Source: Litomosoides sigmodontis
Taxonomy: Eukaryota > Nematoda > Chromadorea > Rhabditida > Onchocercidae
Assembly: GCA_963070105.1 (NCBI GenBank)
Contig: OY718803.1
Location: 4,570,507-4,634,506 of the forward strand
DNA length: 64,000 nucleotides
Direction: 5' to 3'
Position 1 is the first letter of the stretch. Every line of letters begins with the position of its first letter. This document shows, in pieces, positions 13,681 to 27,900 of the stretch. A program made the translations under genes and the position numbers. The notes under the pieces are model-generated. The model ran no database searches, was not told where the DNA came from, and was given only the letters and a program-made list of their open reading frames with translations.

Positions 13681-13730
<50 letters not shown>

Positions 13731-16700
13731 TCTCTCTCTGTCTTTCTCTTTCCTTCGCTTCTTCTCAATCTGTGAGCTCTCCTAATCTGACATGTATTAT
13801 TCAGGGGGAAAAATTGTAGGGGTTCGTGTATTATTTAGGGGTTTGTTTGAGTAGAAGACCAGCACATATAATGTTATTGCACTTCAAAGGGAATTCATTC
13901 AGTAACAAACAGTTGGGGGCGTTTTCCAAGAAAAAAAATATTAATGATGAATTTTTTAGACGGAAAAATTAAAACGAACATGGATTGAGCAAGTCTTTCT
14001 GAAGCGAGAATGCATCAAATACATTCCGACGTTTGGGATAAACAAGTAAGTAATAATTCTATTAGAGGTAACCGCTCGAATATTTCAATTTCATGCCATT
14101 TTTGTTGTATGAAAGCTGCAACAAAGTCTTTTTTCGTTGCAATGGCTTCCTTCTTATTTAATAATTAAAAAATGTTGCATAGAATGTTTTTGCTTCGTTC
14201 AAAAAACTTCGAAGTTGTGTAATCGATCGACAATTGAAATGATTTGCTATTTTGCGTATTAAATTACCAACTGATCACATATTTCATTTTCCAAAACAAC
14301 AATTAATACGTAAGGCATTTAATTAGCAAAACCTGATTTTGAAAGTATGATTGATGTATAAGACAAAGTTGTACTGACAACGTTGTATGTCAGATTCCAC
14401 CGGAGGGTATAATAATTAACAGAAGCGCTGCGTTCATTTGACAAAAGTATGCAAATGATTGCTGCTAGTGAAGTGAGAGGTTTGGTGAAATATTGAACTT
14501 TTTAATTACGACAAATTTTGAAAGGAAAATTACGAAGGCGATTTGCGTTGCGATGCCACGCTCTCCTTGCTCCACGACATCATCCACTAGCACTCTGAAG
14601 TTTTCCCACTCAAAGTATTTTTAAATTACTGAAATTGGCTGTTGCAGATGTGGCTGCGGACTGTCCCTGAATGCGCACAGCCTGGCAGTAATATCGCAGT
14701 TCAGAGCGGCAGTGGCGAACGATGAAGCAGCGCTACGATCTCCAAATCAGCCAGTACATTGGAGTGTTGCTGAACACACAAGGACCGCTTACACGGACGC
14801 ATTTGGAACCTTGGAATTCTCGGTATTTCTTTGGGAACTGTTTCACGTTGATATCACCTCCTTGCCAATTATCAGTCTGACTACGGTTTTCCGCCCCTTC
14901 AATTTCATAAATTTATTCAGGGTGGTGCCCATGCTCATAAAGCGCACTACGTTCGATTGGGCTACGATTCAGACCCATCTGATATAATGTATTTGATGGA
15001 GAAAATTTGGGGACTGGAACCGCCTCGTCTTGTGATTACAGTCCATGGTGGCATCACTAATTTCGAGTATTTTTACTTTTAATTTATTATATTAAGCTGT
15101 CTTAATTTATCAGCCAGTCTTTACCTCAGAAAATTTGAAAACCTATTGCTGGAAAATTTTAAAGAGTGCAAGAAAAACTTGGTCAAGTATTTCGAAAAGG
15201 TCTGCTAAAAGCAGCCCAAACAACCGGAGCATGGATTATCACAGCCGGAATCGATGCTGGAGTGGTACGCCATGTTGCCACAGCTCTCGACGAAGCTGGC
15301 ATTTCAGCACGGTATTTTTTCCTTTATTATTTCAAATTTCTGCAGCAAATTTTATCGACTAAATTAATTCTCTTTTACAGCTCACTTCTTCATAAGTTTC
15401 CACACCATTTCTTCATGCGACGGTTACTACCAGCATTTTAGGATGCGATCGAAAGTGGTGACAATAGGAATTGCACCATGGGGCTTGTTAAAACGACATG
15501 AAAAGTTAATTGGGAAAGATATTGTTGTCTCCTACGATCCACGTTTTTTTTCTTCAAAAAGCAAATATGCGACACTGAATGATCGCCATTCATACTTCCT
15601 ACTTGTTGATGATGGCACCAATGGAAGGTAAAACATTTCGAATTTGTTATGCAAATGAAGCATAATAATTCACAATTATTTACGCAGATATGGAGCTGAC
15701 ATCATTTTGCGGAAACGTTTCGAGGAATTCATAGCTCGCAAGCAGACGATTGGCTTGGGAACACGACACGTACCTGTCATTTGCGCAGTGCTTGAAGGTG
15801 GTATCTGCACTATCCGAGCAGTGCTGCAGTACTTAGCAAAGTATGTTAATTCTATAAAACATATTTATGCTCTATTTTAATTGATTGAATTGCATAATTT
15901 AGTTAATTTTAAAATTTTAGCCAACCACCAGTCCCTGTGATCGTTTGTGATGGTAGTGGAAGAGCTTCAGATCTTATTGCATTTGCACATCGACACATTT
16001 TGGAAAATGGGTTAGTTTCAAATATATGCATAACTTATACTTTCCGATCAGTCAATGATTGACGTCGCACAGACTTCCCTTATCACTTACAGGTCACTCT
16101 TCGATGAACATCCATGATATTCTCAAAATTTCGAGCATCCTTTTCTTCTTTCCCAAATGGACTGCAAAATCCATTCCTTCTGCAAATTATTTCCATCAAT
16201 TAAATCTGTTAGTAGAATAAACCGATTACATTGCAAAGTTGCAATGCAACCAATGGGCTAAGAAATGCCTTACGCTAAATTCTGCTCCGTCCATTTTGAT
16301 ATTTTTCACAAAAAAAGGCGAGAACTGTGAAACACTTCAGCAAATCTTTGCTATAGATGGATGATCACATGAATTTTCAGTAATTTACCGCAAGAAATCC
16401 ATGCGCAACTTCTCATTCTCGTCGCATCGGTGTTTCGTCGCAGCACAACACCAGCGGAGCAAATTCTCGAGGAAGTGCTATGTTGCGCGAGACATCGTGA
16501 CTTGGTACGTCGAAAGTAATTCATCTTTGAGAGTTTCATCCGTAATTCGCTTCCGCAACTTCTCCTCCTCTCTTTGTTACAGCTGACAGTTTTTCGTTTG
16601 GGTGAAAATAAGAGGCAAGATGTCGATCACGCTATTCTCAGCGCCATATTGAAGGGACAGAATCTATCGGCAGCTGATCAAGTAAGCTTACTTCTTATTG

Positions 16701-19700
16701 CAATTTATCCTGAAATGCATTTCATATCGTTCAACTGACGGAATGAATTTTTAATCATTAAATCGAGGCGAATAATTATATCAAGTTGGAAATATTAAAG
16801 CAATTACGACTAGAGCGCCAATTTTAAGCTTGCACTGACCATTGTATGGAATCGAGTGGACATTGCACGCTCAGATATCTTCCTGGCAAATCAAAACTGG
16901 AATCCGCACTTGTTATACGATGCAATGATGGAAGCGTTGGCATTGGATCGTGTTGATTTCGTTAAACTTTTACTGGAAAATGGAGTTTCGATGAAGAAAT
17001 TTTTGACGATCAGTCGATTGGAACAACTTTACAATATGGTAATTTGCGTGTTCGTTGCACTCCTCTGCTTATCACACGCTTTTCAAGTAATAGTCACGTA
17101 GCATCCAACGTGTTAAGTGAATATGAAATTTTTAATGCTTCCATAGTTAAATACTGACTAATTCATAGTGACTCAAGCTATTAGTTATTGCTGTCATTGC
17201 TCCATGTTCAGGAACAGGATTCAATTCTACCTCTCATCAACGATCGCATGTCGATAATTGACGGTCAAATTACACTGCCAAAAATTGGAGTAGTTATAGA
17301 GCGGCTAATGGGAAATGCTTACAAGTGTTCCTACACATCGAGAAAATTCAAAAATAAATACGAAAAATGCAGGAAAAAAGTATTGGTGAGTAATGTGCGT
17401 TTAAAATAGAGTAGCAGCCATATGCCACAATTCGTACTCGTTTTCTCCACCAAAAACCGTATGCGCCTGAAAGCAACTCTATATAACTCTTCAGGCCTCA
17501 AGAATTCCAAGCTTCCGGAGCCTTTGTGTAACGTATTCAAAAAGAAGGAAAATGGATGAAGTGAAGTTTTAATTTTTCCTAGTAAATTCCCATAGTTATT
17601 TTGACTTTTTGGAATTAGCAAAACTTTCGTGCAGAAATTAGTCTGCACATGTCGTATAGAAGTCAGTTTTGTTGAGCATTGACGATGATCCCTCATAAGG
17701 ACGTAGAGTGATGCCGAAGCGTTATGACAGTTTGAAAATGGAAACACACTGAACCACTGTATTGTTTAGGACGCTAAGAACGACACAAGGAAGCAACTAC
17801 GCAAAGAGAGCAAAGATGGTCAGTTTCACTGGTTTTAACGGAAAGGAAAGTTGTAATTTCATATAGCATTGAGCGCGAGCTAATTTCATCAAAGTGCTGC
17901 AGTGGATGTATGTCCTTCCCTCACTGATGAATATTGATGACTTTGACAGGTGACGAATTTCAATTTCCGTTCAACGATTTAATGCTGTGGGCAGTCCTGT
18001 CACGTCGACAGGAAATGGCACGATGCATGTGGATGTACGGCGAGGAGGCGATGGCTAAAGCATTGGCCGCGATAAGGCTTTATAAAAGTATGAGCAAAGA
18101 GGCTGCAGATGAGTACATCGAAGTAGAAGTTTCCAATGAACTTCGGCAGTTTGCAGAGTTCGTCTATTTACTTCAAATTCTCAATGTGCTTGGATAGCTT
18201 TCATTTTGCCTAGGCCTTTCTCGGATGATAATGTTTATGATAATGTCGAGTGACGTGACAACATTCGAATTTAGTTAGCATTAGCTGCAGGGCACACTGT
18301 ACTCTTCCAGTGGAAGGAAACCCCACCAACTTCTGCCTTGGTTTGTTTATTTCGATTCTAAAATTCAAGCTAGAAACGATGCGAAAGTTTATAGAACTCG
18401 ACTAATTCTTATGTTGCAGAGAGTTCAAGAGAGAAAGCTTAAGTTTGCTGAATCACTGCTATTTGCAAGACGACGCGGGCACTCTTAGACTGCTGACAGC
18501 TGAATTACCCAACTGGGGTCATCATACCTGTCTCTCCTTGGCTGTTATTGCGAACAATCGAAGGTTCTTGGCTCATCCGTGGTAACTATTTGTTTGCTCG
18601 AGGGTGATTGACTGGTCGAAGAGTCAGCCTACTTCTCTTGATTCCTCCAACCGGGCACTTTCAGTCTTCTGAGAATTCATTCTCACTGGCTGAAGGACAC
18701 TTAAATTCAGGCATTAAGAAAATGCGCTAGAAAATTCTCAAAATCAATCCCAGAATTTCTGAAACAAATAGAGTATATTTACTTATAGTGAAGTGTGCTG
18801 AACAAACTTGGGGTGTTAACCACATTTTTCTGAAATCTTCAAAAAATTTGGTTGTTGAAGTTGGAAATTTTTGATTGTTGAAGTTGAAAAACCTGTCGTT
18901 TCGGCAAGGTTTTTTTCTTTTCATTTCAGTTGTCAAATCTTGCTGGCGGATTTATGGCACGGCGGTCTTGGCATAAAAAGGTACTTTTTGAGAATTTATG
19001 AGCTATTTCTTCCAGCTATTCAAACTTGAAAGTAATTTTAGCACTGGCTTTTCCTCCCAGCATTTTGCTGCTGGATGTGAAAGCGCGAATTTCCAATCGT
19101 CGCTTGGATTCCTTCACACGGCACTCATTTGTGGTCGAAGGAAATGAGTTTAACAACGTAAAATTTTTCATTCGATTATTTTAGATTCTCTTATGCTTGT
19201 TCGTTTCATATCAACTAAACTTAGTAATACCTGACTGTCAGTTGGAAACTTGGAAAATTCAAATTTCGCCATTTGTCAACCACTTTGCAGGAAAAAGAAG
19301 ATGATGATCATAGTCAAAACAGTGCTTCCTCATCGTTTTACGCATCAGAAGTATGGCGTACTTCTTTTCTGCTTATGTTTGCAAAATTTTAATTTTTGGA
19401 AATTTTTAACTTTGATTATTCTAGCACTTGAAAATAAGACGAAAAAGCAGATGCAGGACAACTGCATTTTCTCATCGTATGCCAAATTTTTTCGAGACAG
19501 CTAATTTAATGGAGGAAACTTTACGGATCAAGCCAGGACTTGGAGAGCCACGAAAAACAGCTGGCAGAAGTTTGCAAAAAGTTGAAGAGGTGTATATTCT
19601 TGTTTACAGATCGCAACGCTATCGGACATTATTCCCAGCAGTTCACTCATCCAAACTAAAAATTGCTGCATTATTGCTAATAGCTTTTCAAGCGCCTCTT

Positions 19701-22700
19701 TTCTCTAAAAGCTAAAAAGAGAGCTTTAGAAGTAATGAGGTGGAAAGTGTAGAGGAAGAAGAGATGGAAAGATTGGTGTGATAATTAATTGCTTCAGACA
19801 TTATTTGAGAAGAACATTGATGAGTTACTTAACAGGGAACTGACTGTAAGGAGAAATGCAAACATCTTATAAATAAATCGGTGGAATTTAAGAATTTTTT
19901 CTTGTAGATGACTCGCAGAACACTGTGGACGACGAAATTTAGTGTCTTCTATTCTGCACCAATTACAACCTTCTGGATATGGCTCGCAAGTTATTTCGTA
20001 TTTCTAAGCACCTACACTTACGTAATATTAATTGAATTTCCGATGAAGCCAACTCAAGTGGAATGGTTTCTCCTTGCCTATGTTGTCGCATTTGTTATGG
20101 AACACTTTCGAAAAGTAATTTTCAAGTTCATATATACTGACTGCCTTATTTGTCATTTAAATTTCTTTCACACTTGAAAACAAGCTGTGAATGGCAGGCA
20201 TGCGACATACAGTTAGTACTGTTCTTTATGAGAAAGTTTTCCCTTTAATTTAGCAGCAACAACGGTTCTTTCACGTATACTTTTACGTCTGAATTTCAGT
20301 TGTTGGTGCAGGAAGCGAGCACAATTTTTGAGAAAATACGTGTATATTTTAATCGCTGCTGGAACTACTTGACTTTCTTAGCTATTATAACGTTCTTCAT
20401 TGGTTTCGCACTTCGGTGCAATCAACCGACGCGTCACTCATACGGACGAATTATCCTATCATGTAATATTGTGTTCTGGTACATCAAACTTTTGGATTTT
20501 ATGGGTGTTCATCCAAGACTAGGACCATACATACAGATGACAGGGAAGATGGTAGGCTTTAGTCCGAAAATAATTCTAAAATAGTTAACTTGTCTACGTC
20601 CACTTCAGTAGTTGAGTGATTTCCTTTTTTCAAAAACGACATTTGTGGAAATTGCAGAGAGAATGAAATAAGTGAAGTATTATCAATATTACTTAGGAAA
20701 AAGCTTTGACCAGCTTGCCAACGTGTCATAATTGTTAGGTATCATTTTTTTTTTAAGTCGACGTATTAATAATGATTTAAAGTTGGATGTATTGCACTGT
20801 TGTACCGTTTTAGATTGTAAACATGATGTATATTCTGGTTTTATTGTTAGTAACACTGATGTCTTTCGGAATTTCACGACAGGCAATCACTTATCCTCAT
20901 GAAAAATGGCAGTGGTTGCTCATAAGGAATATTTTTTACAAACCGTATTTCATGTTGTACGGTGAAGTATATGCAGGAGAAATTGACACGTGCGGAGATG
21001 AAGATGAGTTTCTTTGTGGAACGTATTAAAGTTAAAATTTTAAGTATTAGATATATCACATTGTTGTATAATGAATTCCAACAGCCAAATTCATCGATTA
21101 CCACTATTGATGGCCAAGGAAATCTCAGAATGAGTTACCTCAAATTGCTAATTTTGTTTGCTGATAATTTGAATAAGCATTTTTCATTGGGGTGTCTCAT
21201 TTTCAGGTATTAATTGCGTTCCTGGCGGCTGGATACCTCCAATTCTGATGACAATCTTTCTTTTAGTAGCAAATATTCTTTTGATCAACATGCTAATTGC
21301 TATTTTCAAGTACATATTTACGGTCATAGAAATTTTGTAAATGTAAACAGCGATAGGATTAAGGAAGGGTCCGAAAGACATTTTGGGCTTGTCACGTTAA
21401 AATTTGTCATCACTGAATTTGATAATTCAAAATTAATCAAAAAATTGCTTCAGCAATATCTTTAATGAAACAAATGCCATTGCACAGCAAGTCTGGCTCT
21501 TCCAGCGTTATGAGCAAGTCATGGAATACGAAAACACACCATTTTTTCCTCCTCCTCTCACGCCGATATCTCACTTCCTGATTTTGCTTAAATACTTCCG
21601 GAAGGTTAGAAAAACACTAATTTAAAATTTTGATGTACGCATGCGTTATTGCCCATCGCTTTATTCTCTAGAAAAAGGGAATTTGATATAATTGAACAAT
21701 TCGGGTTGTTTGCAATTTCTATTTTTAGTTATATAAAAACGGTCAAAGGAGACAAGAAACTAGCAAACGAGGAGGACTTTTCGATTTTTCAATGAGTAAG
21801 TCGGTTGTTTGGTTGTTCGTTCCAATTCTTCAAATTTCAAACGTCTTCCAGCATAATCCCATTTTTTAGAGCTAAGTTTAAACGACGACGAATTGCGTTT
21901 GCTGCGTGATTTTGAGGAAGATTGTATGGATGATTTTTCGAGGAAGAAGAGTCTCTCGCAGCTGTTGCAAGATGATTACTTGAAAACGGCTGTTGAAAGG
22001 TGAATTTATTCTCCTTCAGCAGTTAATTAAATGAAATTAGTAATAAATTAACAGAATACTTAATGTCTAAGCCAAGAACCTCACTGCTTCATACATAGTT
22101 CTATTGGGATATGTATGATGTTAGCAGGAGGAAGTTCGAGATTATAAAAGGCAATTCTGTTTTGCCAGCCAATAATAAGAGTTTGTTTCCTTCAGGTCTG
22201 ATAACCTGCAAGTTCAGTTGAACGACCTAGGAAATGAAGATTGTACTATGAAGTCGTTCCTGCGAGAGATAGAATCGAAACTCTGTGCTGTGGAGAAGAA
22301 TCAGCAAGCAATACTGAAACTGCTACAAAGCTCGACTGAGAAGGAAGGAAATTCTAGAAACAGCATAGAAGTTAGACGGAATGACCTGAGTGTTACGGGG
22401 AAAAAAACTCTAATAGAAAAGAGTGGACCAGTGGGAATGTATGCAAACATCAATAGCAATGACGATAAGGAAATCAGAAAACTGCATTACATGGACGAGC
22501 TTCCAGAAACGCCTAACATCTATCAAATTACGGAGCGGTCACATAACGTTTATCAAATTACAGAGAGGTACACGCTAGGAAACAATTATTTTTCGATTTC
22601 CGAAAATTTTTTGCTAATGACCATCACGTAGAATTCAAAAAACACATCGTATCCTACGCGATCAAAGATAGCATTGTTATTTTCTTGGATTAGGATTATG

Positions 22701-23456
22701 AAGCTTAATACAGCTAAAAGTTAGTGTCCGTAAAATTATGAGCATTGAAGTAAATAACGAGAAGTTCTATTTTTTAGTTTCAGAAGACCGTTTGTTCATG
22801 GTGATGAAGTTTATACGTCTATAACAGATACAATTAGAATGCCTAAGGTGCTGTATGCTTCAGACGATTCAGTTCAAGCAACTGTTTCATCTACCACCAC
22901 AGAGCACACGGATACAGCACTCAGGAATTTTAAGGAGGTAGCTTATGCTCTTTTCAGACAGCAATAGATTGAATTTCTTGGATTTCCAAGGTAAACGATC
23001 AGTTCCTACATCAAGCATTAATAATGAATACACCTTGATGAGCTGGCTGCTAGCGATTTAACGATTTTTGAGGGATTATTTAAAATGGCACTTCTTTCAG
23101 TGTGCTATATAAATTTTTTTAGGAAATGTCGAAAATACAGGGGAAGAAGCAGTTTCATCATTTAAAGTATTTAAACTAAACTCATTTAAACTAAATTCTT
23201 AGATAATCGCTTTTTTAGTCTTCCTTTTATCAAATTTTATGAGAACAATTGATCATTCGCTTCCAAGAAGATTTGAATTTGAAATGAATTTCTATTGAAC
23301 TATCCACTTTAGGTTCCTAGCTGCAGAAGAGGCGTACGCGAAAGAAGCATACCGTCAAAATGGTCCATTACGGATCTTCAAAATATGTGTCGTGCATGTA
23401 GTCGAGAAGAATTATCAGAATCGGCGAACAGCGACACCAATGAAATTGTCATGTGA
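12826..23456 (+). CDS. TRPM-family cation channel (GON-2/GTL-like), no kinase domain
   Basis: Plasma-membrane channel; relatives GON-2, GTL-1 and GTL-2 carry Mg and Ca in nematode gonad, gut and excretory cell. 31 exons: 12826-12914, 13199-13379, 13960-14045, 14648-14822, 14921-15066, 15165-15311, 15442-15627, 15688-15840, 15921-16010, 16381-16504, 16583-16681, 16829-17038, 17212-17385, 17770-17818, 17950-18157, 18420-18581, 18930-18980, 19016-19157, 19291-19350, 19425-19589, 19798-19845, 19908-20114, 20300-20551, 20814-21015, 21207-21309, 21454-21604, 21729-21795, 21870-21999, 22196-22567, 22778-22937, 23313-23456; all phases agree, 1510 residues. N-terminal TRPM homology region begins [17 protein letters not shown] and includes [41 protein letters not shown]. 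Hydrophobic PPSILLLDV precedes S1. S1-S2 lie in 19908-20114, S3-S4 in 20300-20551, S5 and pore in 20814-21015 with GEVYAGEID near residue 1118, S6 in 21207-21309 and the TRP helix in 21454-21604. A coiled-coil-like segment lies near 1287-1330. An in-frame TAA lies upstream of the ATG. The paralogue is not resolved. Confidence 0.92.
13676..13755. repeat. (CT)n polypyrimidine tract in TRPM intron 2
   Basis: A nearly pure CT run (core 13684-13725), followed by further pyrimidine-rich sequence, inside the intron 13380-13959. Its orientation gives a long polypyrimidine stretch on the transcribed strand. Confidence 0.95.
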
Positions 23457-24993
23457 ACACCGTCATTCATTGCGTGAAACTCACTGATTGATCCGAGACG
23501 TTTTCAATATAACAAATTAGAAAACGTCGCTGTACGTTGTTGAATAATAGGGCACCGTTGCTTCGTAATGCACTGTTAGATGAACACTGTACGCTATATC
23601 CGAAATGTTTACTTAATCCAAGAAGCAGTTATCCTTTCTTTCTCAAAAAATCAACAATTCACCTCTAATCGTTGTTCGCCCAGCAGGTACTGTAGTGCTC
23701 AATTTGTAAATTTGAACAATGGCTGGAGATATGCAAATTTCAAGGTATCATTAGAGCAGTGAGAAATCAGAAGAGTTGAAACGTTTGAGACTTGAAGACG
23801 GTAGCATTTAACATTTTTGTAATGCCTGAAATTAAACTTCTCCAGCCTATGGCTTTCAAAAATTTGCATATTTTAGATCTATGAGTGATGCGTTTGTGCC
23901 TCTTTGAGACCAGTGAAGTGATTGCTGCGGTTTTCACATTGTTCATTTTCTACAAAAATTGTTGGGCGTTTTTAATATCATTCTGCTGTTCTTATTATCC
24001 CAAATTAACTAGGTAACGTGTACTGGAAATAAAAATGGAGTACTGTGATAAGATAACTCAGCAAAAGAGCACATACCAAAGAGTAGCTTAAAAGTGAAGC
24101 ACAGCAGTCGAGCTCGCTCGCACCACTATTTTAATTTCTTGTTTTGAAATTTTTGGAACAATTGGTTGCATTTTCAAGAGAAGCGATTTGGCGTTCCTAA
24201 TTTCGGCAACTTTTAAATGTAACTGTTCGAGTGCTTCCAAGGAGGTAAACGAAGTGAAATATCTATCTTTCTGTGTGTTCAGAACGATGTCTTTCCCCGC
24301 TTCTTCGTTTCAAAACCCAATGCATTTATTCGAAAATTCGACCTGTTAAAGAGTTATTTTTTGGTTGCATGGATGCTTTAATTACTTAGCAGTAAAGTAA
24401 TAGCTGTGAGCAACAAGTGCAACTCTCGTCGGCATCGTTGGATACAGCGAAAGTCACAGGCGGAGTTATTTTCAGTGTGATCTGATGAAAGTGATTTGGG
24501 ACGGGAAAGTGCTGGAAGGAAAGCTATCGGTGTGCTACACACACACATACTGAAAAAAATAATGCCGAGGTAGGGCCGTGCAGAGCAGTACTGCTGAGAG
24601 GAATCAGGAAAAACGGAATGCATCGGTCCGTACCGCCCTCAACTTGCTGTTCATCTCGGGGTCACAAGAAGGGAGCAGTGACATCATCACCCACATTCTC
24701 CTGGACATCTGCCTTCTCTTACTCGAACGAAACCAAGAGGAGTTCGGTGGGACAGCGGAGAGCAAAGCTCCTTCCCTTCCTTCCTTCACGGAGTCATTTC
24801 ATCTCAAATCCGTCCACTCCTTCCTACACACAGTGACAGTGCCACTCTTTCGCAACTTCCATATATGTTGCTCTTCCGCTCTTTGGTTTATGACTGTGAG
24901 GGAAATTGTCGGAGAGATGACGACTTATCTTACTTACTTTCACTTTAACGGTGAAAACACCCAGCGATTGGCAATGCATGTGGAATAGGCAAA
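23457..24993. other. Intergenic between TRPM and the next gene
   Basis: The first part is AT-rich and includes an AATAAA at 24028-24033, a candidate TRPM polyadenylation signal. The stretch at about 24400-24960 is GC-richer and open on both strands, without domains. It lies directly upstream of the next gene's candidate start and looks like promoter or 5' UTR sequence. Confidence 0.45.
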
Positions 24994-27900
24994 ATGAGTT
25001 TCAGGTTGGGTTTCACTGGCTCGGCGTTTAAGCAAGGATTTCTCGGAAGATTTTTTTGTGCTTCGCATTACCTTGAAAGGAATACTGTTGAAGCTGTGCA
25101 GTACACTAGTAAGCTTTTCTCCTTTCCTATCATCAAGCTGTTTTCTGTAAATTTCATTATTGTTTAAATTTAAACAAATCCAGCTGCCATAAGTAGGAGA
25201 GTTAAGGATAGCTTAACATAATTCCAGTCACAAGATATTTACACTATTTAATAGCTTTTTCATAGCAAATTAAAATTTTTAAATCTCTATGGCTTTTTCA
25301 TATAAATTTCACTTTTGTGTTAACTGAATGCTGTCACTTTGTAGAAGTAGCAAACACATGGACGAAGCAGTACACACGGCATTTTGTATGCCTTTCAAGC
25401 AACGGTCGAACCATGCAGCAAAACCTGGGGTATTTATTTCATTACATCTGGCCCAAAATTCATTGTTCGTCCAGTGTCGACACAAAGTGGTGTTGTTTCA
25501 CAAGAGAAATGTCAAGAAGTGAAGACGGTTTTTTGCTGTCACGTAACGATATCAGTCATAAATATAGGTATTGTTTAACGGACGTAAAATTGCAACTTAT
25601 AGGACGAAGGAGGAGTTCCAGCCAAACCTTTGTCATTACCGTCACAGCCTCATTCCTCTCGATTAGACAATACGAATGAAAGTAGCAGTCGTAGCTGTGC
25701 CACGATGGATTTCCCTCCACCAAAATTGGATGCATTTGCTACGTTCCTGTCTAGCAAGTTTTACTTTTCATGCAAATTTGTTGTTAATTTACTATGTAAT
25801 TGGGTGTACTCGTTGATACCTGCGATACGTGGATCCTACACGCTACATAAATACGTTTATCCAGATTGATGAATTTTAAGTACATCAGACATAATTTACA
25901 TTGTTCCACAAGTCTAAACAAAGGTTTTGAAGAAAATTTTTCGGAATTTTTTTGGGATTTTTCAATTTTTTGTTTAATTAAAAATTTGGCGTTATCTTAA
26001 AGCATTGTTGCTGTTTAGATGCATCACAGAGAAGCGAGGTGCCAAGTGATAATCAAATAAATCCAGCGAAAGTTCCACTGTCCGTATCTCAATCGATGGT
26101 GATTTCACGCGACAACTCGAAATCATTCCTGCTCAAAAGCGTTTCTCCGTATGTGCAGCAGACGATAACAACGCCGAAAACACTGTCCGAAGTTATTCAG
26201 CCACCAGCGCCATCTTCAGCGCACTTGATCAGTGCTTCCCTGACCACCAATCAAACTTTACCGCTTCCACATTGCAGCTTTTCAGTTCCGACAACAAATG
26301 CGCTGTCACAGAATCCACATTTTGATTGTAGGACGGATGATAGCCTCTGCAGGAATCGAGATCCTCTGTTAATAAAGGAGCCGATCCACGAAGGTCATTG
26401 CTGTGAGAACGCTCCAAGCAGATTAAGACTTAAAACAACGGATGGGTCATGTGCTGGATTACGTTCTACCTACGGACGATCTGGATGGCATGCTAGTATT
26501 AGGCATTCAACTCTGCCTTACGCTGATTCTGGAGCATCACGATGTTATACAAAACCGTCACCTTCACTGCCACTTCTTCCACTTGGTCAGGCGTGTGGTC
26601 GAAGTGCACCGCGCCGTTTCATATTGAGTAGTTTTCCTGAGTCATATTGGTAGGTCTTAGCAGATTTGCTTCTGATTTCTTTTAATTTTTCTAAATCTTC
26701 AAAATCTTACTAGTTCCGAATTCTTGATGACGGTCTTTCAGAATTGGTTGTTCTCTTGTGTCAGATGTTGATATCTCTGTTTCGTTTCCTTTATTCATCA
26801 AAATCTCTTACTTCAGGAAAGATCCAACCTGCTCTTTAAGTTTTTTTTATTGCTTTGCTTTGGAGGATAAAAGTGAAGGAATGGAAAAGCATTATTATGC
26901 AATGTCGTATTTGTAGAAATCTATTAAATTTTATCTTTGAAGAGTTGTTGCTATTCTCTCTAAATACTCTTATTAAGCTACGAATCGGAACCATTTGGTG
27001 AACAGAGTGGACTCAGAAGCAATAAGGAAGGTTAGTCAAGATACATTTATATCAAATGATTTTTTAGATATTCTAACCTTCTATAACCCATCCGCCAATT
27101 TTTACTGTATCGAGTTCGCTTCCGAGGTGTGTCAACATTTGAAAATGAAGGATCCAACTTACATTACTGATTGTTTCAAATATGGTTATTTTCGACTGTC
27201 TTTTGTTCTTTAAGAGAGTATAGCATTTACGTTGTGTAGGAAATGAACAAGCTTACAACTCATGCTATGTGGGTAATTTGCCATCAGTTTCAACCTCACC
27301 AATCACGCAATCAACGTATGGTGGTGCAAATATCACGTACACTGCAGCAGGCACTGCACCACCTCCCAAAACGTATATTTTTGGATTTTTTTTTATTTTA
27401 CGGCAACCTGTTACTTCAATTATTTTTATTTCCATAAGTATAAGCAATGAAAAGGCAAGTTTTTTTTTTTATAACAATTCACTTATTTGAATTAAACTAT
27501 AAATTTTGTGCAAAATTATTTTTTTTGCAAATCGAGCAAGCTTTCTGCTATTCAGTTCTTCTTTACACTCATGGAAGTGAGGTATATCAATTAATGTCAT
27601 TATGAAGAATGTATATCACAACCCATCATATCTTTTTATTTGCTAAGAATGGACTTGTGAAAAGAAAGGCAAAAGCGGGAACCTGTAGCAGACTCTGTTC
27701 CATAAGTAACTTTGAAAACTTTATGTTTTCATTAAAGGATTAGAAATTAAAAATATTCGTTTAAATCCTACTATCGATTTTGGAGATGCATGTTTTTCAG
27801 ATGAGATACATGAAGACTTTGTGAATCAAAAAATTGTCAATTTCGAAAATTTAGATATAAAGGCGATCCAAACCAAGTTGTTATATGTTCTTCAACAACC

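Noticed and set aside
13634..13819. Open frame encoding a Leu/Ser repeat
   Set aside because: It is only the translation of the CT microsatellite inside a TRPM intron.
24578..24988. 136-codon plus-strand open frame
   Set aside because: Also in a GC-rich patch with an overlapping minus-strand frame; no domain, and it ends just before the better candidate start at 24994.
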